The position numbers and the translations under genes were made by a program. Positions 42,981 to 54,323 of a stretch of DNA of 64,000 nucleotides are shown here, piece after piece (within the stretch, counting starts at the first letter, position 1; every line of letters begins with the position of its first letter). Origin of the DNA: Beijerinckiaceae bacterium (lineage in GTDB: Bacteria > Pseudomonadota > Alphaproteobacteria > Rhizobiales > Beijerinckiaceae); the NCBI GenBank assembly GCA_024304885.1, contig JALJOM010000003.1, forward strand, positions 2,328,110-2,392,109, in the 5' to 3' direction. Under the pieces are notes generated by a model, which saw nothing but the letters and a program-made list of their open reading frames with translations, searched no databases and was not told the origin of the DNA.

Positions 42981-43493
42981 CGCCTGCGCGACCCGAGAGC
43001 TCAGGGCGCGTATGCACCACCCAGATGCCCCCGGTCCTCTGCCGTCGAGATTTCGGTCGGCCATGCCGGGTCATCGTGGGCAGATCGCCGCCGCGTGCCC
43101 GATGTGTGGAGACGGGGGTCCCCAGATCGTGCCGGCCGTGGTCGGGGGGTGCCTTTGGCACCAAATAGCGTCGTCCTGCCGAATTTCTGTAAGGCCGAGG
43201 CAAGGTTTTTGGGGTCTTATTGCCTTCGTAGGATCGGTTCGGCGATTGACCCGGTTGGACGCTTCCGACACTTGCCGGGGATCGACCGGCGGGCGCATGT
43301 GAACGCGCGATGTCGGCCGGCGCCGCAACACCGATCTTCCTGCGGTGCACGCCGGAGGGAGGTGTAACGGATACGGCGAAAGGCGCGAGCCGTGTGGACG
43401 TGGCGCGCCCTGTGCCGGCCGCCACGGGTATGGCCCGAGCGTCACCATGCTACGACCCGATGCGCGCATCACATCTAGTTGCGGAGTGGACGA
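42981..43493. other. 513-bp gap upstream of flgE
   Basis: No conserved ORF or repeat element seen. Base composition is less GC-rich than the neighbours around 43190-43240, as expected for a promoter region of the flgE operon. I cannot name the promoter class. Confidence 0.5.
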
Positions 43494-44738
43494 ATGAGCC
43501 TGTTCAGTGCATTGACGTCGAGCGTTTCCGGCATGGCCGCGCAAGCCTTCAAGCTTGCGACGATTTCCGACAATATCGCGAATGTCAATACGACGGGCTA
43601 CAAGCAGGCCACGACACAATTCGAATCGCTCGTCCAGGAATTCGATACGACGAGCTACAATGCGGCCGGCGTGGGGACGCGCATCCGATACAACATCTCC
43701 GAGCAAGGCGATCTGACGGCGGCGGCCTCCACAACGGATCTCGCCGTGCAAGGGAACGGCTTCTTCCTCGTCGAGGACGCCGGCGGCGCCGTCTTTCTCA
43801 CACGTGCAGGGTCATTCCGTCAGGACGACCAAGGCAACCTCGTCAACGCCGCGGGCTTCACCCTCTTGGGCTATAGCGCGGCAACGGGCACTACGAGCGC
43901 CGACGGCATCGGCGCGCTCACGCGGGTCAATGTCCTGACCAACAATCTCTCGGCGGCTCCGTCGACACAGGCGACGTTCGCCGCGAACCTCGATTCGCGT
44001 GCCGCAGCGGCGACCGGAAACTTGCCGAGCACGAACACAGCTCCGGTGGAGTTCACGTCCAAGTCCTCGCTCGTCGCCTACGACAACCTCGGCACCGCGG
44101 TCACTCTCGACCTTTACTTCACCAAGACGTCGACGAACACCTGGGAGCTCGCGATCTATAACGCAGCCGATGCGACCATCGGTACGACCTTCCCCTATAG
44201 CCAGCCGGCCTTGGCGGTCGGCCCCTCGAGCTTCAGCCCGGCCGACGGCACTCTCACCGGGCCGACCACCATATCCGTGGCCGTTCCGAATGGTGGCACG
44301 ATGACAGTCGATCTCACGACCATGACACAAGTGGCTTCATCCTTCGCGGTGAGCATCGCCACGTCCGACGGCAGCGACCCGAGCGCTCTCGAAAGCCTGA
44401 GCGTCAGGGCGGATGGAACCCTATCGGGGGTCTACGCGAACGGGAAGGAATTGCCGATCTACACCATCCCGCTCGCGACCGTGCCCAGTATCGACAGCCT
44501 GACGGTCCTTCCGGGCAACGTCTTCCGTGCGGGCACCAAGTCGGGCGATATCCTCGTGGGCGACGCCGGCCTCGGTGGCCTCGGCACAATTCAATCGGCG
44601 AAGCTCGAAGCGTCCACCGTCGACCTCGCATCCCAATTGACCGAAATGATCGTCGCGCAACGCAGCTACGAGGCCAACACGAAGGTGTTCCAGACCGGCT
44701 CCGAGCTTCTCGGGCTGCTGACCACGATGCTGAAGTAG
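43494..44738 (+). CDS. flgE: Flagellar hook protein FlgE
   Basis: A 414-aa hook subunit. N-terminal SLFSALTSSVSGMAAQAFKLATISDNIANVNTTGYKQATTQFESLV carries the axial motif, and the central block AVQGNGFFLVEDAGG lies near residue 90. The C-terminal coiled-coil half is EASTVDLASQLTEMIVAQRSYEANTKVFQTGSELLG. The surface domain in between is Thr/Ala-rich. Start ATG 43494. It begins the operon flgE-flgK-flgL. Confidence 0.96.
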   Translation: MSLFSALTSSVSGMAAQAFKLATISDNIANVNTTGYKQATTQFESLVQEFDTTSYNAAGVGTRIRYNISEQGDLTAAASTTDLAVQGNGFFLVEDAGGAVFLTRAGSFRQDDQGNLVNAAGFTLLGYSAATGTTSADGIGALTRVNVLTNNLSAAPSTQATFAANLDSRAAAATGNLPSTNTAPVEFTSKSSLVAYDNLGTAVTLDLYFTKTSTNTWELAIYNAADATIGTTFPYSQPALAVGPSSFSPADGTLTGPTTISVAVPNGGTMTVDLTTMTQVASSFAVSIATSDGSDPSALESLSVRADGTLSGVYANGKELPIYTIPLATVPSIDSLTVLPGNVFRAGTKSGDILVGDAGLGGLGTIQSAKLEASTVDLASQLTEMIVAQRSYEANTKVFQTGSELLGLLTTMLK

Positions 44739-44773
44739 GCCTCCGATCGACGGCGAGTTGAGGATTTCGGGTC

Positions 44774-46237
44774 ATGACTCTTGCGAGTGCGGCGCGGGTC
44801 GCGCAATCGAGCCTCGGCACGGTCGCGGGCGAGATGTCACTGGTCTCGCGCAACGTCACGGGAGCCGGCGGCGAGCTTTCCTCTCGCAAGATCGTCAACG
44901 TGATATCGACAGGTAGCGGCTCGAGGCTCGGTACGGTGAGCCGGGCGTCGAATCTCGCCGTATTTGCGAATGTCCTAACGGCGACAGCGAACGCAGCCAC
45001 CAAGGAGACCATCGCCGCGGGACTCGACCGACTGGCGACGACTCTCGGCGACATCACAGCCGGCTACGGGTCCCCCGCGAGTGTCCTCGGCAAATTCTCG
45101 GCCGCGCTACGAGCCTATGCATCGTCCCCGAGCGATCCGGCTGCGGCGAGCACTGTCGTTTCCGCGGCCAAGTCCCTGGTCGGCGTATTGAATTCAGCGT
45201 CCGCCATCGTTCAGGAGGTGCGAGCGCAAGCCGATCTCGACGTGGCACGGTCGGTTCAAACGATCAACGACCTGCTCGGCGAGTTTCGGGGGTTGAACGA
45301 GCAGGTCGTCAGGGGCACGGTCACGGGCGCCGATGTGACCGATGTCGCAGATCGACGGGACGCGGTTCTCCGGACGCTGTCGAACGAAATCGGGATAACG
45401 ACCTTGGTCGGAGCCAACGGCGACATGTCGATCTACACGGACAGCGGCGTGACCTTGTTCCAGGGCGGGGCCGCGAGAACCGTGACCTTCGTGGCGACCC
45501 ATACCTATACGCCGTCCACCAAGGGAAATCCGGTCTATATCGATGGGGTTCCGGTAACCGGAGGCTCCGCCCCGATGGCGATCGGCTCCGGCACGCTCGC
45601 GGGTGCCATGGCATTGCGCGACGAAATCGGCCTCACCTACCAGGCACAGCTCGACGGGATGGCCGGAGCGCTCATAAGCTCGTTTGCGGAAAGCGACCAA
45701 GTCGGCTCGGGACCGGATCTGCCCGGCCTCTTCACGACGACCGGGGCGATCACCATGCCGACAACGACGGTCGGGCTCGCCATGAATGTCTCGGTCAATC
45801 CGAATGCCGATCCGGCACAGGGCGGCGATTCGAGCTTGCTGCGGGACGGCGGCATTTCCTCCCCCGGAAATCCGAGCTACACCTACAATACCGATAGCTT
45901 GGCGAGCTTCATGGATCGGATCGACGAATTGCTCGGCAAGCTCGCGAGCACGGTGACCTTCGGCGTGGACGGAGATATCGATACTGCTGCATCGATCGGC
46001 GACTACGCTGCGGCCTCTGTCGGCTGGCTCTCTGCGGAACGCAGCAAGGTCGCTTCGGAAAGAGATTATCACGACGTCGTCTTGAGCACGGCAACGTCTG
46101 CATTTTCGGACGCGACCGGAGTCGATCTCGACTCCGAGATGTCGAAGATGCTCGCGCTGGAGCAATCCTATTCCGCCACCGCGAAATTGATCTCGACGAT
46201 CGACGATATGTTCGGCGCACTCGTCAATTCCATCTGA
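44774..46237 (+). CDS. flgK: Hook-filament junction protein FlgK
   Basis: A 487-aa junction protein (HAP1). The N-terminal motif is diverged: SSLGTVAGEMSLVSRNVTGAGG replaces the usual NIANANTPGY pattern. The C-terminal axial helix VDLDSEMSKMLALEQSYSATAKLISTIDDMFGALVNSI is clear. Middle-domain blocks include GLNEQVVRGTVTGADVTDVADRRDAVLRTLSNEIGI. It lies 35 bp downstream of flgE and 10 bp before flgL. Confidence 0.92.
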   Translation: MTLASAARVAQSSLGTVAGEMSLVSRNVTGAGGELSSRKIVNVISTGSGSRLGTVSRASNLAVFANVLTATANAATKETIAAGLDRLATTLGDITAGYGSPASVLGKFSAALRAYASSPSDPAAASTVVSAAKSLVGVLNSASAIVQEVRAQADLDVARSVQTINDLLGEFRGLNEQVVRGTVTGADVTDVADRRDAVLRTLSNEIGITTLVGANGDMSIYTDSGVTLFQGGAARTVTFVATHTYTPSTKGNPVYIDGVPVTGGSAPMAIGSGTLAGAMALRDEIGLTYQAQLDGMAGALISSFAESDQVGSGPDLPGLFTTTGAITMPTTTVGLAMNVSVNPNADPAQGGDSSLLRDGGISSPGNPSYTYNTDSLASFMDRIDELLGKLASTVTFGVDGDIDTAASIGDYAAASVGWLSAERSKVASERDYHDVVLSTATSAFSDATGVDLDSEMSKMLALEQSYSATAKLISTIDDMFGALVNSI

Positions 46238-46247
46238 GGTGCATGCC

Positions 46248-47291
46248 ATGTCCACCGCGATTCCATCGCAAGCCACCCTGGCGCCCCTACAGCAATCCGT
46301 CACGCGCCTGCGGGCGGAGATCACGGACCGAACGAAGGAGCTTTCGACCGGCCGGCATAGTGATGTCGGTCTGTGGCTCGGAAGCCGGTCCGGTCTCCTC
46401 GTATCTCTGAGCACGGAACGCACGACGCTCCAGTCGATGACCGCCACCAACGGTATCATTGCCGGTCGCCTCGACACGACGCAAAGCAAGCTGGAGAGCC
46501 TGCAGACCTCGGCGCAAGATATGCTGAACAGCCTCTTGGCATCCAACGCCTCGGAAGCACATGCCGGAACGATTCGCTCGGCCGGCGAAAGCCACCTCGC
46601 GTCACTGATCTCGGAACTGAACTCGACCCTCGGTGGAGATTTTCTGTTCGCGGGACTCGACACCGGTACCGAGCCCATCGCCGATTACTACGCCGCGTCA
46701 TCGTCATCCAAGCAGGCTGTGGATGCTGCTTTCTCCGGCGCGTTCGGGTTCACGCAATCGAGCCCGAGCGTGTCGGGCATCAGTGGCGCATCCATGCAAG
46801 CGTTTCTCGACACGCAATTCTCTGCGCTCTTTCAAGAGCCGAGCTGGAGCATTGCATGGTCATCCGCGTCGGATCAGGCGCGCAGTGATCGAATATCGCC
46901 GACGAGCACACAGAAGACTTCGGTCAGCGCCAACGAGCCTGCCTTCAGGCAGCTGGCTCAAACCTATACCATGCTCGCGGATCTCGGAACCCAGACTCTC
47001 GGTGCGGACGCCTATGCCGCCGTTGTCGATACGGCGGGTGATCTCTTGCGATCGGCGATCGAAGGGCTCACGGACCTCCGTGCCGAGGTCGGGTCGGTTC
47101 AATCCGCTATCGACGACGCGAACGAGCAAATGTCGTTGCAATCGGATCTCCTGACGACACAAATAGGTGACCTCGAGAATGTAGACATCTACGAAGTGAC
47201 ATCGCGACTGGCAGAGCTCCAAACGCGGCTCGAAGCGTCATATCTCTTGACTGCGCGATTGCGCGATCTGAGCCTCGTCCACTACCTTTAG
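46248..47291 (+). CDS. flgL: Hook-filament junction protein FlgL
   Basis: A 347-aa junction protein (HAP3) of the flagellin superfamily. The N-terminal region is diverged (QQSVTRLRAEITDRTKELSTGRHSDVGLWLGSRSG). The middle shows LNSTLGGDFLFAGLDTGTEPI, typical of FlgL, and the C-terminal helix is IYEVTSRLAELQTRLEASYLLTARLRDLSLVHYL. ATG 46248 follows GAGG at 8 bases; GTG 46239 is a weaker alternative. It is the last gene before a 353-bp gap. Confidence 0.92.
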   Translation: MSTAIPSQATLAPLQQSVTRLRAEITDRTKELSTGRHSDVGLWLGSRSGLLVSLSTERTTLQSMTATNGIIAGRLDTTQSKLESLQTSAQDMLNSLLASNASEAHAGTIRSAGESHLASLISELNSTLGGDFLFAGLDTGTEPIADYYAASSSSKQAVDAAFSGAFGFTQSSPSVSGISGASMQAFLDTQFSALFQEPSWSIAWSSASDQARSDRISPTSTQKTSVSANEPAFRQLAQTYTMLADLGTQTLGADAYAAVVDTAGDLLRSAIEGLTDLRAEVGSVQSAIDDANEQMSLQSDLLTTQIGDLENVDIYEVTSRLAELQTRLEASYLLTARLRDLSLVHYL

Positions 47292-47644
47292 CGCCGACGG
47301 CGCGTTCGTAGGTCTTGCCTGAACGACGTCCCGGAGATGCGGGCGTTCACGGTGCTGCACGACACTGATCAATCTGAAGGCGAGATGGAAGCTGACCACG
47401 ACACGAGCTCGACGATGATCGAGCGGGCAGCAAATGCAATGGGTCACGGTCGCACGGCGCGAGCCTGGGACAGGGCTCCACACGCGCCGATTTCCGACAA
47501 GCCTGGTCCAGCCGAGGTCGCGAAACTGTGAACAGCCGGAGATCGATAGCGTCGGACGGTTTCAATCGAATCGAGAGTCCGGCCTGGCCGGTGAGGTTTC
47601 CTCGCCATCGAGCGTTCGGATGCAGCTGAGGCGAAATACCAATC
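47292..47644. other. 353-bp gap between flgL and flaF
   Basis: It starts with a short GC hairpin (GCGCC-GAC-GGCGC, 47291-47303) without a T run. No gene or repeat element recognised; a 64-codon open frame at 47337 has no supporting feature. It probably contains the flaF promoter. Confidence 0.5.
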
Positions 47645-47992
47645 ATGTACCGATCTTCCTATGCAGAACAACTGGAAGACACCCCCGGGGAATGTCGCGG
47701 CCGTGAGCGAAGCGCTTTCGACAAGGCGATCCGTCTCCTGCAGCGAGCCGAAGAAGGCGCAGCGGCCTCTTCCGGCTCGGCGCACGCACTCCACTTTCTC
47801 TGCCGCTTGTGGCAAGTGCTGATCGAGGACCTGGTCGAGCCCGAAAATGATCTTCCCGACCGGTTGAAGGCCGATCTGGTATCGATCGGACTCTGGTCGA
47901 TCAAGGAGGCGGAGTCCATCCGCTCGGGGCAATCGACCAATTTTCGCGGCCTGATCGAAATTTGCTCGATCGTCCGTGATGGCCTGAAATGA
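47645..47992 (+). CDS. flaF: Flagellar biosynthesis regulator FlaF
   Basis: A 115-aa cytosolic protein that acts with FlbT in post-transcriptional control of flagellin synthesis in alphaproteobacteria. Signatures are SYAEQLEDTPGECRGRERSAFDKAIRLLQRAEE, LHFLCRLWQVLIEDLVEPENDLPDRLKADLVSIGLWSIKEAE and the final FRGLIEICSIVRDGL. Start ATG 47645. flbT follows after 9 bp, the usual arrangement. Confidence 0.95.
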   Translation: MYRSSYAEQLEDTPGECRGRERSAFDKAIRLLQRAEEGAAASSGSAHALHFLCRLWQVLIEDLVEPENDLPDRLKADLVSIGLWSIKEAESIRSGQSTNFRGLIEICSIVRDGLK

Positions 47993-48001
47993 GGTGCCAG
48001 G

Positions 48002-48412
48002 ATGCATATATCGCTTCGGGCCGGTGACAAAATCTATATCAATGGCGCGGTCTTGCGGGTCGACCGGAAGGTCTCGATCGAGCTGCTCAACGATGCGACA
48101 TTTCTGCTCGAGGCACATGTCATGAAAGTGGAGGACGCGACCACGCCGCTGCGTCAGCTCTACTTCATCATCCAAGTCATGCTGATGAGTCCGGCAGACT
48201 GTGAAAACGCTCGCGAGATGTTCAGGAGCGCCGTCGCTTCCACCATTGCCGCGTCGCAGAATGCCGCGTTTGCCGCCGGATTGCGCGACGTCGACAGGCT
48301 AGTGGAGTCCAAGCGCGTTTTCGAAGCCTTGAAAGCAGCGCGGGCACTGTTCCCGATGGAAGCGGAAATCCTCGCTGCGGGTCGGTCGATGTCCCCCACG
48401 GCGGCCGCGTGA
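48002..48412 (+). CDS. flbT: Flagellin mRNA-binding regulator FlbT
   Basis: A 136-aa protein of the FlbT family, which in Caulobacter binds the flagellin mRNA leader and, in rhizobia and Brucella, promotes flagellin synthesis. The sequence begins MHISLRAGDKIYINGAVLRVDRKVSIELLNDATFLLE and contains QLYFIIQVMLMSPADCENAREMF. It sits between flaF (9 bp) and flgD (25 bp). The likely target is the flagellin transcript from 33.8 kb. Confidence 0.95.
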   Translation: MHISLRAGDKIYINGAVLRVDRKVSIELLNDATFLLEAHVMKVEDATTPLRQLYFIIQVMLMSPADCENAREMFRSAVASTIAASQNAAFAAGLRDVDRLVESKRVFEALKAARALFPMEAEILAAGRSMSPTAAA

Positions 48413-48437
48413 CAACTCATTCGAGGTAGGAGGTACG

Positions 48438-48860
48438 ATGTCGATCATCAACGGCAACGGTGCGGTCTCGGGGATTGCACCGGCGTCCACATCATCGGTG
48501 ACCTCGCAGGCGGTGCAATCAGCCAAGTCCGCGACAGTCGATTATGACCAGTTTCTACAGCTTCTCGTCGCCGAGCTGCGCTACCAGGATCCGACAAATC
48601 CAACTGATCCTACGGAGCACGTCAGCCAGCTCGCATCTTTTTCCGCGGTGGAGCAGCAAGTCAAGACGAACGCGGTCCTGACCTCCTTGCTCGCCGCCGA
48701 GGCAAACCAGATTATCGGCAAGTCCGTGACGAGCGCAGATGGGCTTACGAGCGGCATCGTCGAGTCCGTTACGATCTCGGTAGATCATGGTCTATCGGCA
48801 ACGTTGGAAGACGGCACGACGATCGGGCTCGGCACCGGCATAAAGATCAGCGCGTCATGA
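48438..48860 (+). CDS. flgD: Flagellar hook-scaffold protein FlgD, short form
   Basis: A 140-aa hook-cap protein required for FlgE polymerisation. The conserved N-terminal FlgD block is present: YDQFLQLLVAELRYQDPTNPTDPTEHVSQLASFSAVEQQVKTN. Like other rhizobial forms it is short and ends after one beta-rich segment, lacking the larger C-terminal Fn3/Tudor region of enterobacterial FlgD. The ribosome site AGGAGG lies upstream of ATG 48438. It overlaps fliQ by 4 bases. Confidence 0.95.
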   Translation: MSIINGNGAVSGIAPASTSSVTSQAVQSAKSATVDYDQFLQLLVAELRYQDPTNPTDPTEHVSQLASFSAVEQQVKTNAVLTSLLAAEANQIIGKSVTSADGLTSGIVESVTISVDHGLSATLEDGTTIGLGTGIKISAS

Positions 48861-49123
48861 ACGAGGCCGACGCCCTCGAGCTCGTTCGAGCTGCGATATG
48901 GACGATCATCATAGGATCGGGTCCCGCCGTCGCGGCCGCGGTCGTCGTCGGCCTCGTCATTGCCGTGCTCCAAGCCCTGACCCAAATCCAGGAAATGACG
49001 CTGACCTTCGTCCCGAAGATCATCGTGATTTTCGTCGTCCTCACATTTTGCGCACAATTCATCGGCGGGCAGATTTTCTCCTTTTCGGAACATGTCTACT
49101 CTCGTATCGAACGAGGGTTCTGA
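48857..49123 (+). CDS. fliQ: Flagellar export gate protein FliQ
   Basis: An 88-aa protein with two membrane helices, part of the FliPQR export-gate core. Seen: IIIGSGPAVAAAVVVGLVIAVLQALTQIQEMTLTFVPKIIVIFVVLTF, the standard FliQ pattern. It is translationally coupled to flgD (ATGA). In rhizobia flhA and fliR usually follow directly; here they do not, and no intact gene follows for nearly 800 bp. Confidence 0.95.
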   Translation: MNEADALELVRAAIWTIIIGSGPAVAAAVVVGLVIAVLQALTQIQEMTLTFVPKIIVIFVVLTFCAQFIGGQIFSFSEHVYSRIERGF

Positions 49124-49915
49124 AGGCGCTTGCATGAGGGATGACACCGAGTCGCGCCCACGTGGCACCGACCCCCGCAGGATGCGCCGACCATATTTGC
49201 GAGGGCGACGAAGGCAGCCGCCCTCGTGCCCATTCTCGTCGATTTGAAGGCGTTGGGCCTATCGGGCATGCCGATCGACGTGGTCCTCCTCGGCTGATCG
49301 ACGCGCTTGCTCGAGGCAGTGCAGCTGCGGTCGAGGAAGCCAGCGTAGGATTCGAGGACCCGGTTCGAGAGATCGTTCTCCCTCATTAGCTCCCGCTCGA
49401 TCGCGTCCGGCGACCCGAGGCAGAGGCTTCGCCGAACGACTCTCGGTGCAGCGTCGAGAGGATGTTTTCAACGCCCAATCCTCGGGCGGCACCGGCAGGC
49501 GCTCGATGGTCTCGGGCACACCAACACGGCTCGGCCTGTGCCACCGCGTCAAGGTCAGTCTCAGCAACCTCGCCACCGCCATCGAGGCGCGCCGGATCCA
49601 CGAACAAAAGTCGATCACCTGGGGAAGGAGGAGCTTGGCCCGAATCACTTCGAAGGGCGATCATGCCAGGCCCAGCACCGTTCCGCTCTCATCACGATGA
49701 TCGGCGACGCCCTCCTCCAACATCAACGCCTCCAGCTGGCGATGCTGCAAAATGCAAAGCTTTCCCGGACCGCCTCGACCTACCCTGCCGGCGGTTCGCC
49801 GCGCCGTCGTCGAGGCCCTCCCGCAACAGCAATGCTACGTACGAGGTCCCAACTGCCGAATGCGCATCGGGCATCAGACGTGACAAACCTGCCAAAGGAG
49901 TGCCAGGGACTGCAC
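49124..49915. other. Non-coding or decayed region after fliQ
   Basis: Several short frames exist on both strands, but none carries a recognisable family or a good ribosome site. A 26-residue hydrophobic stretch on the plus strand around 49220-49300 (AALVPILVDLKALGLSGMPI and on) is open only briefly. No flhA or fliR sequence could be seen. It is probably the remains of one or more lost genes. Confidence 0.5.
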
Positions 49916-50200
49916 TCATCCTTCTTTGGCATCCGGCGCACAATCGCCGTCTTTTCTTTTTCGTAGCTTGAAAGGCAATACGGCACCGGGGCCACGGCTT
50001 CGAGCCCCGAGTCGACACCGACCGGTAGCGGTCAAGATATAACGGCCGCGGCTGTCGTCCCAGCGCATGAGATCGGCCTGGATGGCCCTCTGGCGGAGGA
50101 CCATGGTCATCGGGTCCTGAACGTGAGGCGGTGCGACATCGCCGTGAGCGTCGACCTTTCTCAGCGCCTCGATCAGTCGTTTTTCTCTCGTGTCGATCAT
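49916..50200 (-). CDS. Small conserved unknown protein
   Basis: A 94-aa protein. I do not know its function. The first 65 residues look like a compact helical or winged-helix unit (EKRLIEALRKVDAHGDVAPP, then RQRAIQADLMRWDDSRGRYILTATGRCRL), and the C-terminus is basic. Similar small proteins are common in this order to my memory. It begins at ATG 50200 with no clear partner: eroded DNA on one side and a broken metallo-hydrolase gene on the other. Confidence 0.55.
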   Translation of the reverse strand: MIDTREKRLIEALRKVDAHGDVAPPHVQDPMTMVLRQRAIQADLMRWDDSRGRYILTATGRCRLGARSRGPGAVLPFKLRKRKDGDCAPDAKEG

Positions 50201-50314
50201 CGTCCTCGAAAAATGGTCCCGAACGGAGACCTCTGCAAGAGTTCTCGCAGGGCTGTGGCGTGACCTCGGGCGAACTCGCGATCTAGGAATAAATCCTCGA
50301 AAGCTCCCGCGCGT

Positions 50315-51164
50315 TCAGCTGCCGTGGAAGGCCTCTAGCACCTCCTCGAGGAGGCGACGGCCTCGCCCCTTGTAACGTGGTGAATAATGCAATGTCACGA
50401 GCCTTTTCGCGCGAGCGAGCCGCGCGAGGAATCCGACCTGCCGCGCTTTGCGGCGGTGGCGCGTCGCGCCGAGCGCCTCGTCGGACTTTCGAAACATCGC
50501 TTCGATGAAGAGGGTGTCCGCCCCCTGCGCGAGCCGAGCGGCTTCTTGATATTCGCTCGCGTAAAGCAGCACTCGACGACGTAGCGGTGCTTGCGGCCCG
50601 TGGCGGTTCTCATCATCTCGTTCCGCAGCAGGCCCCTGGGCAGGGTTGCCGGCCCGTCCGGCCGGGGGGATCGCGAAGGGACAGGGATCGGAGGTTCGTC
50701 CGGCATGCGGCGGAGCACCGCGTCCTCGAAGCCTCGTAGCCGGGGCCCGACCGCGAGCCCCTGCTCCACGACCTCTTTGCACCATATCTCGATTCGAGCC
50801 CGCTTCTCGAGCGCGAGGGCGAGAGCGGGTATGCCATGATCGATCGTGGCGGCAGGAACGTCGAAGCCCGGCATAGGCGCAGAGCTTGTGCTCTACCGCG
50901 CCCACGAGCCCGGAAGCTCCATAGACGCCGACGAGCTTCTCCCGGCCGAGAAGGCGCCTCGGCAGCCGGTCGAAACCCGGCGAAATGGTCCATGTGGCGA
51001 TGCGTGACGAAGACATCGCCGACGCGCGGGAGCTGTCGCGGCACGGCGGAACCGATGTCGCCGAGATCGAGCACGAGCGCGCGCCGCTCGAACGCGAGAT
51101 CCGCGTAGATCCCCGCGTCGTCGAACGGATCATCGACTCGCAAAGGGTCGAAATGTCGCGGCAT
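50315..51164 (-). pseudogene. Frameshifted RNase Z-like metallo-beta-lactamase-fold hydrolase
   Basis: Pieces of one MBL-fold protein are spread over at least two frames in the right order. From ATG 51164: PRHFDPLRVDDPFDDAGIYADLAF and the zinc motif THRHMDHF. Then, in a second frame near 51000, DRLPRRLLGREKLVGVYGASGLVGAVEHKL. Then, in a third near 50870, ATIDHGIPALALALEKRARIEI and GLAVGPRLRGFEDAVLRR. Then back to the second frame near 50570: LLYASEYQEAARLAQGADTLFIEAMF and FLARLARAKRLVTLHYSPRY. At least three frameshifts are needed, so no full product is made. An intact gene of about 280 aa is inferred. It belongs to the hsp20-lon neighbourhood. Confidence 0.82.
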
Positions 51165-51261
51165 GGCTCGCACTACTGCGAGGTGATCCGCGACGAGGCA
51201 GCCGTTGCCGCCGCCCGGCGGCGGCGAATTCGGTCCGCAAGCCTCGACAAAAGCCGCTCGC

Positions 51262-51365
51262 TGGAGCAGGTTTCCGTCCGGAAGGACTCGGAAACCGGCT
51301 CTACCTCCTTGTTATGTCGCAAATTCGCGACGCGAAGTGGTATCCACTTCGCTGGAAATTGCTCT
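51262..51365 (-). repeat. Family B repeat, copy 9
   Basis: Reverse-oriented: CTGGAGCAGGTTTCCGTCCG, CTCGGAAACCGGCTCTACCT, TGTCGCAAATTCGCGACGCG, then AAGTGGTATCCACTTCGCTG and GAAATTGCTCT. It lies in the 316-bp gap before hsp20 (51165-51481), which otherwise shows no gene. Confidence 0.85.
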
Positions 51366-51481
51366 GAGGGCGCTCCCGCTTCGCTTCGAGGGCCGATTGC
51401 GTTTCGCCCGACTCCCCGGAAAATCGAGCCGCGGCTAAGGCGCCCCCGCGGCGAGCGGAACGGCATAGGCAGGCAAGGCTC

Positions 51482-51881
51482 ATGGATCGTGATTTCATGC
51501 GGATTTGGATGTGGTCGGAGGCCTGCGAGGTGCTCGCGCGCGCGGAGCGGCTGCAGCGCGAGCTCTTCAAGCCCTCCGTATCAGCCCCGGGTGAACCAGC
51601 CTGGGAGCCGCCTGTGGACGTCCTGGAAACCGAACGCGAGATACTCGTGCTCGCGGTCCTGCCGGGCGTCAGCACGGAAAGCCTCGAGGTGACGACCGAC
51701 GCGGGCGAGCTTATTTTCGCCGGCGTTCGCAGCTTGCCCGTCGAATTGCAGACCGCGGTGATCCACCGCCTGGAGCTGCCGCAGGGGCGGTTCGAGCGTC
51801 GCATCCGCCTGCCGGCCGGGGCATATGGCGGGATCCGCTGCTCCATGGCGGAAGGATGCTTGCTGATTACGATCGAGAAGA

Positions 51882-51901
<20 letters not shown>
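51482..51901 (+). CDS. Hsp20/alpha-crystallin small heat-shock protein
   Basis: A 139-aa ATP-independent chaperone that binds unfolding proteins. After a short helical N-terminus (WMWSEACEVLARAERLQREL) the alpha-crystallin domain spans about residues 42-135: EPPVDVLETEREILVLAVLPGVSTESLEVTTDAGELIFAG, LPQGRFERRIRLPAG, EGCLLITIEKN. The terminal I-x-I/V-type tail is short. ATG 51482 has AAGG upstream. Its last 20 bases overlap the start of lon, so chaperone and protease are translationally coupled. Confidence 0.92.
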
Positions 51902-54293
<2,392 letters not shown>

Positions 54294-54323
54294 ACGGTCG
54301 CGTGCGATCGCCGCCGAGACCCC

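Noticed and set aside
43071..43751. A 226-codon minus-strand frame upstream of and overlapping flgE.
   Set aside because: It overlaps a clear flgE N-terminus and has no recognisable content.
49259..49700. Overlapping frames on both strands after fliQ considered as a gene or flhA remnant.
   Set aside because: No frame shows FlhA or FliR motifs, membrane segments of sufficient length, or a ribosome site.
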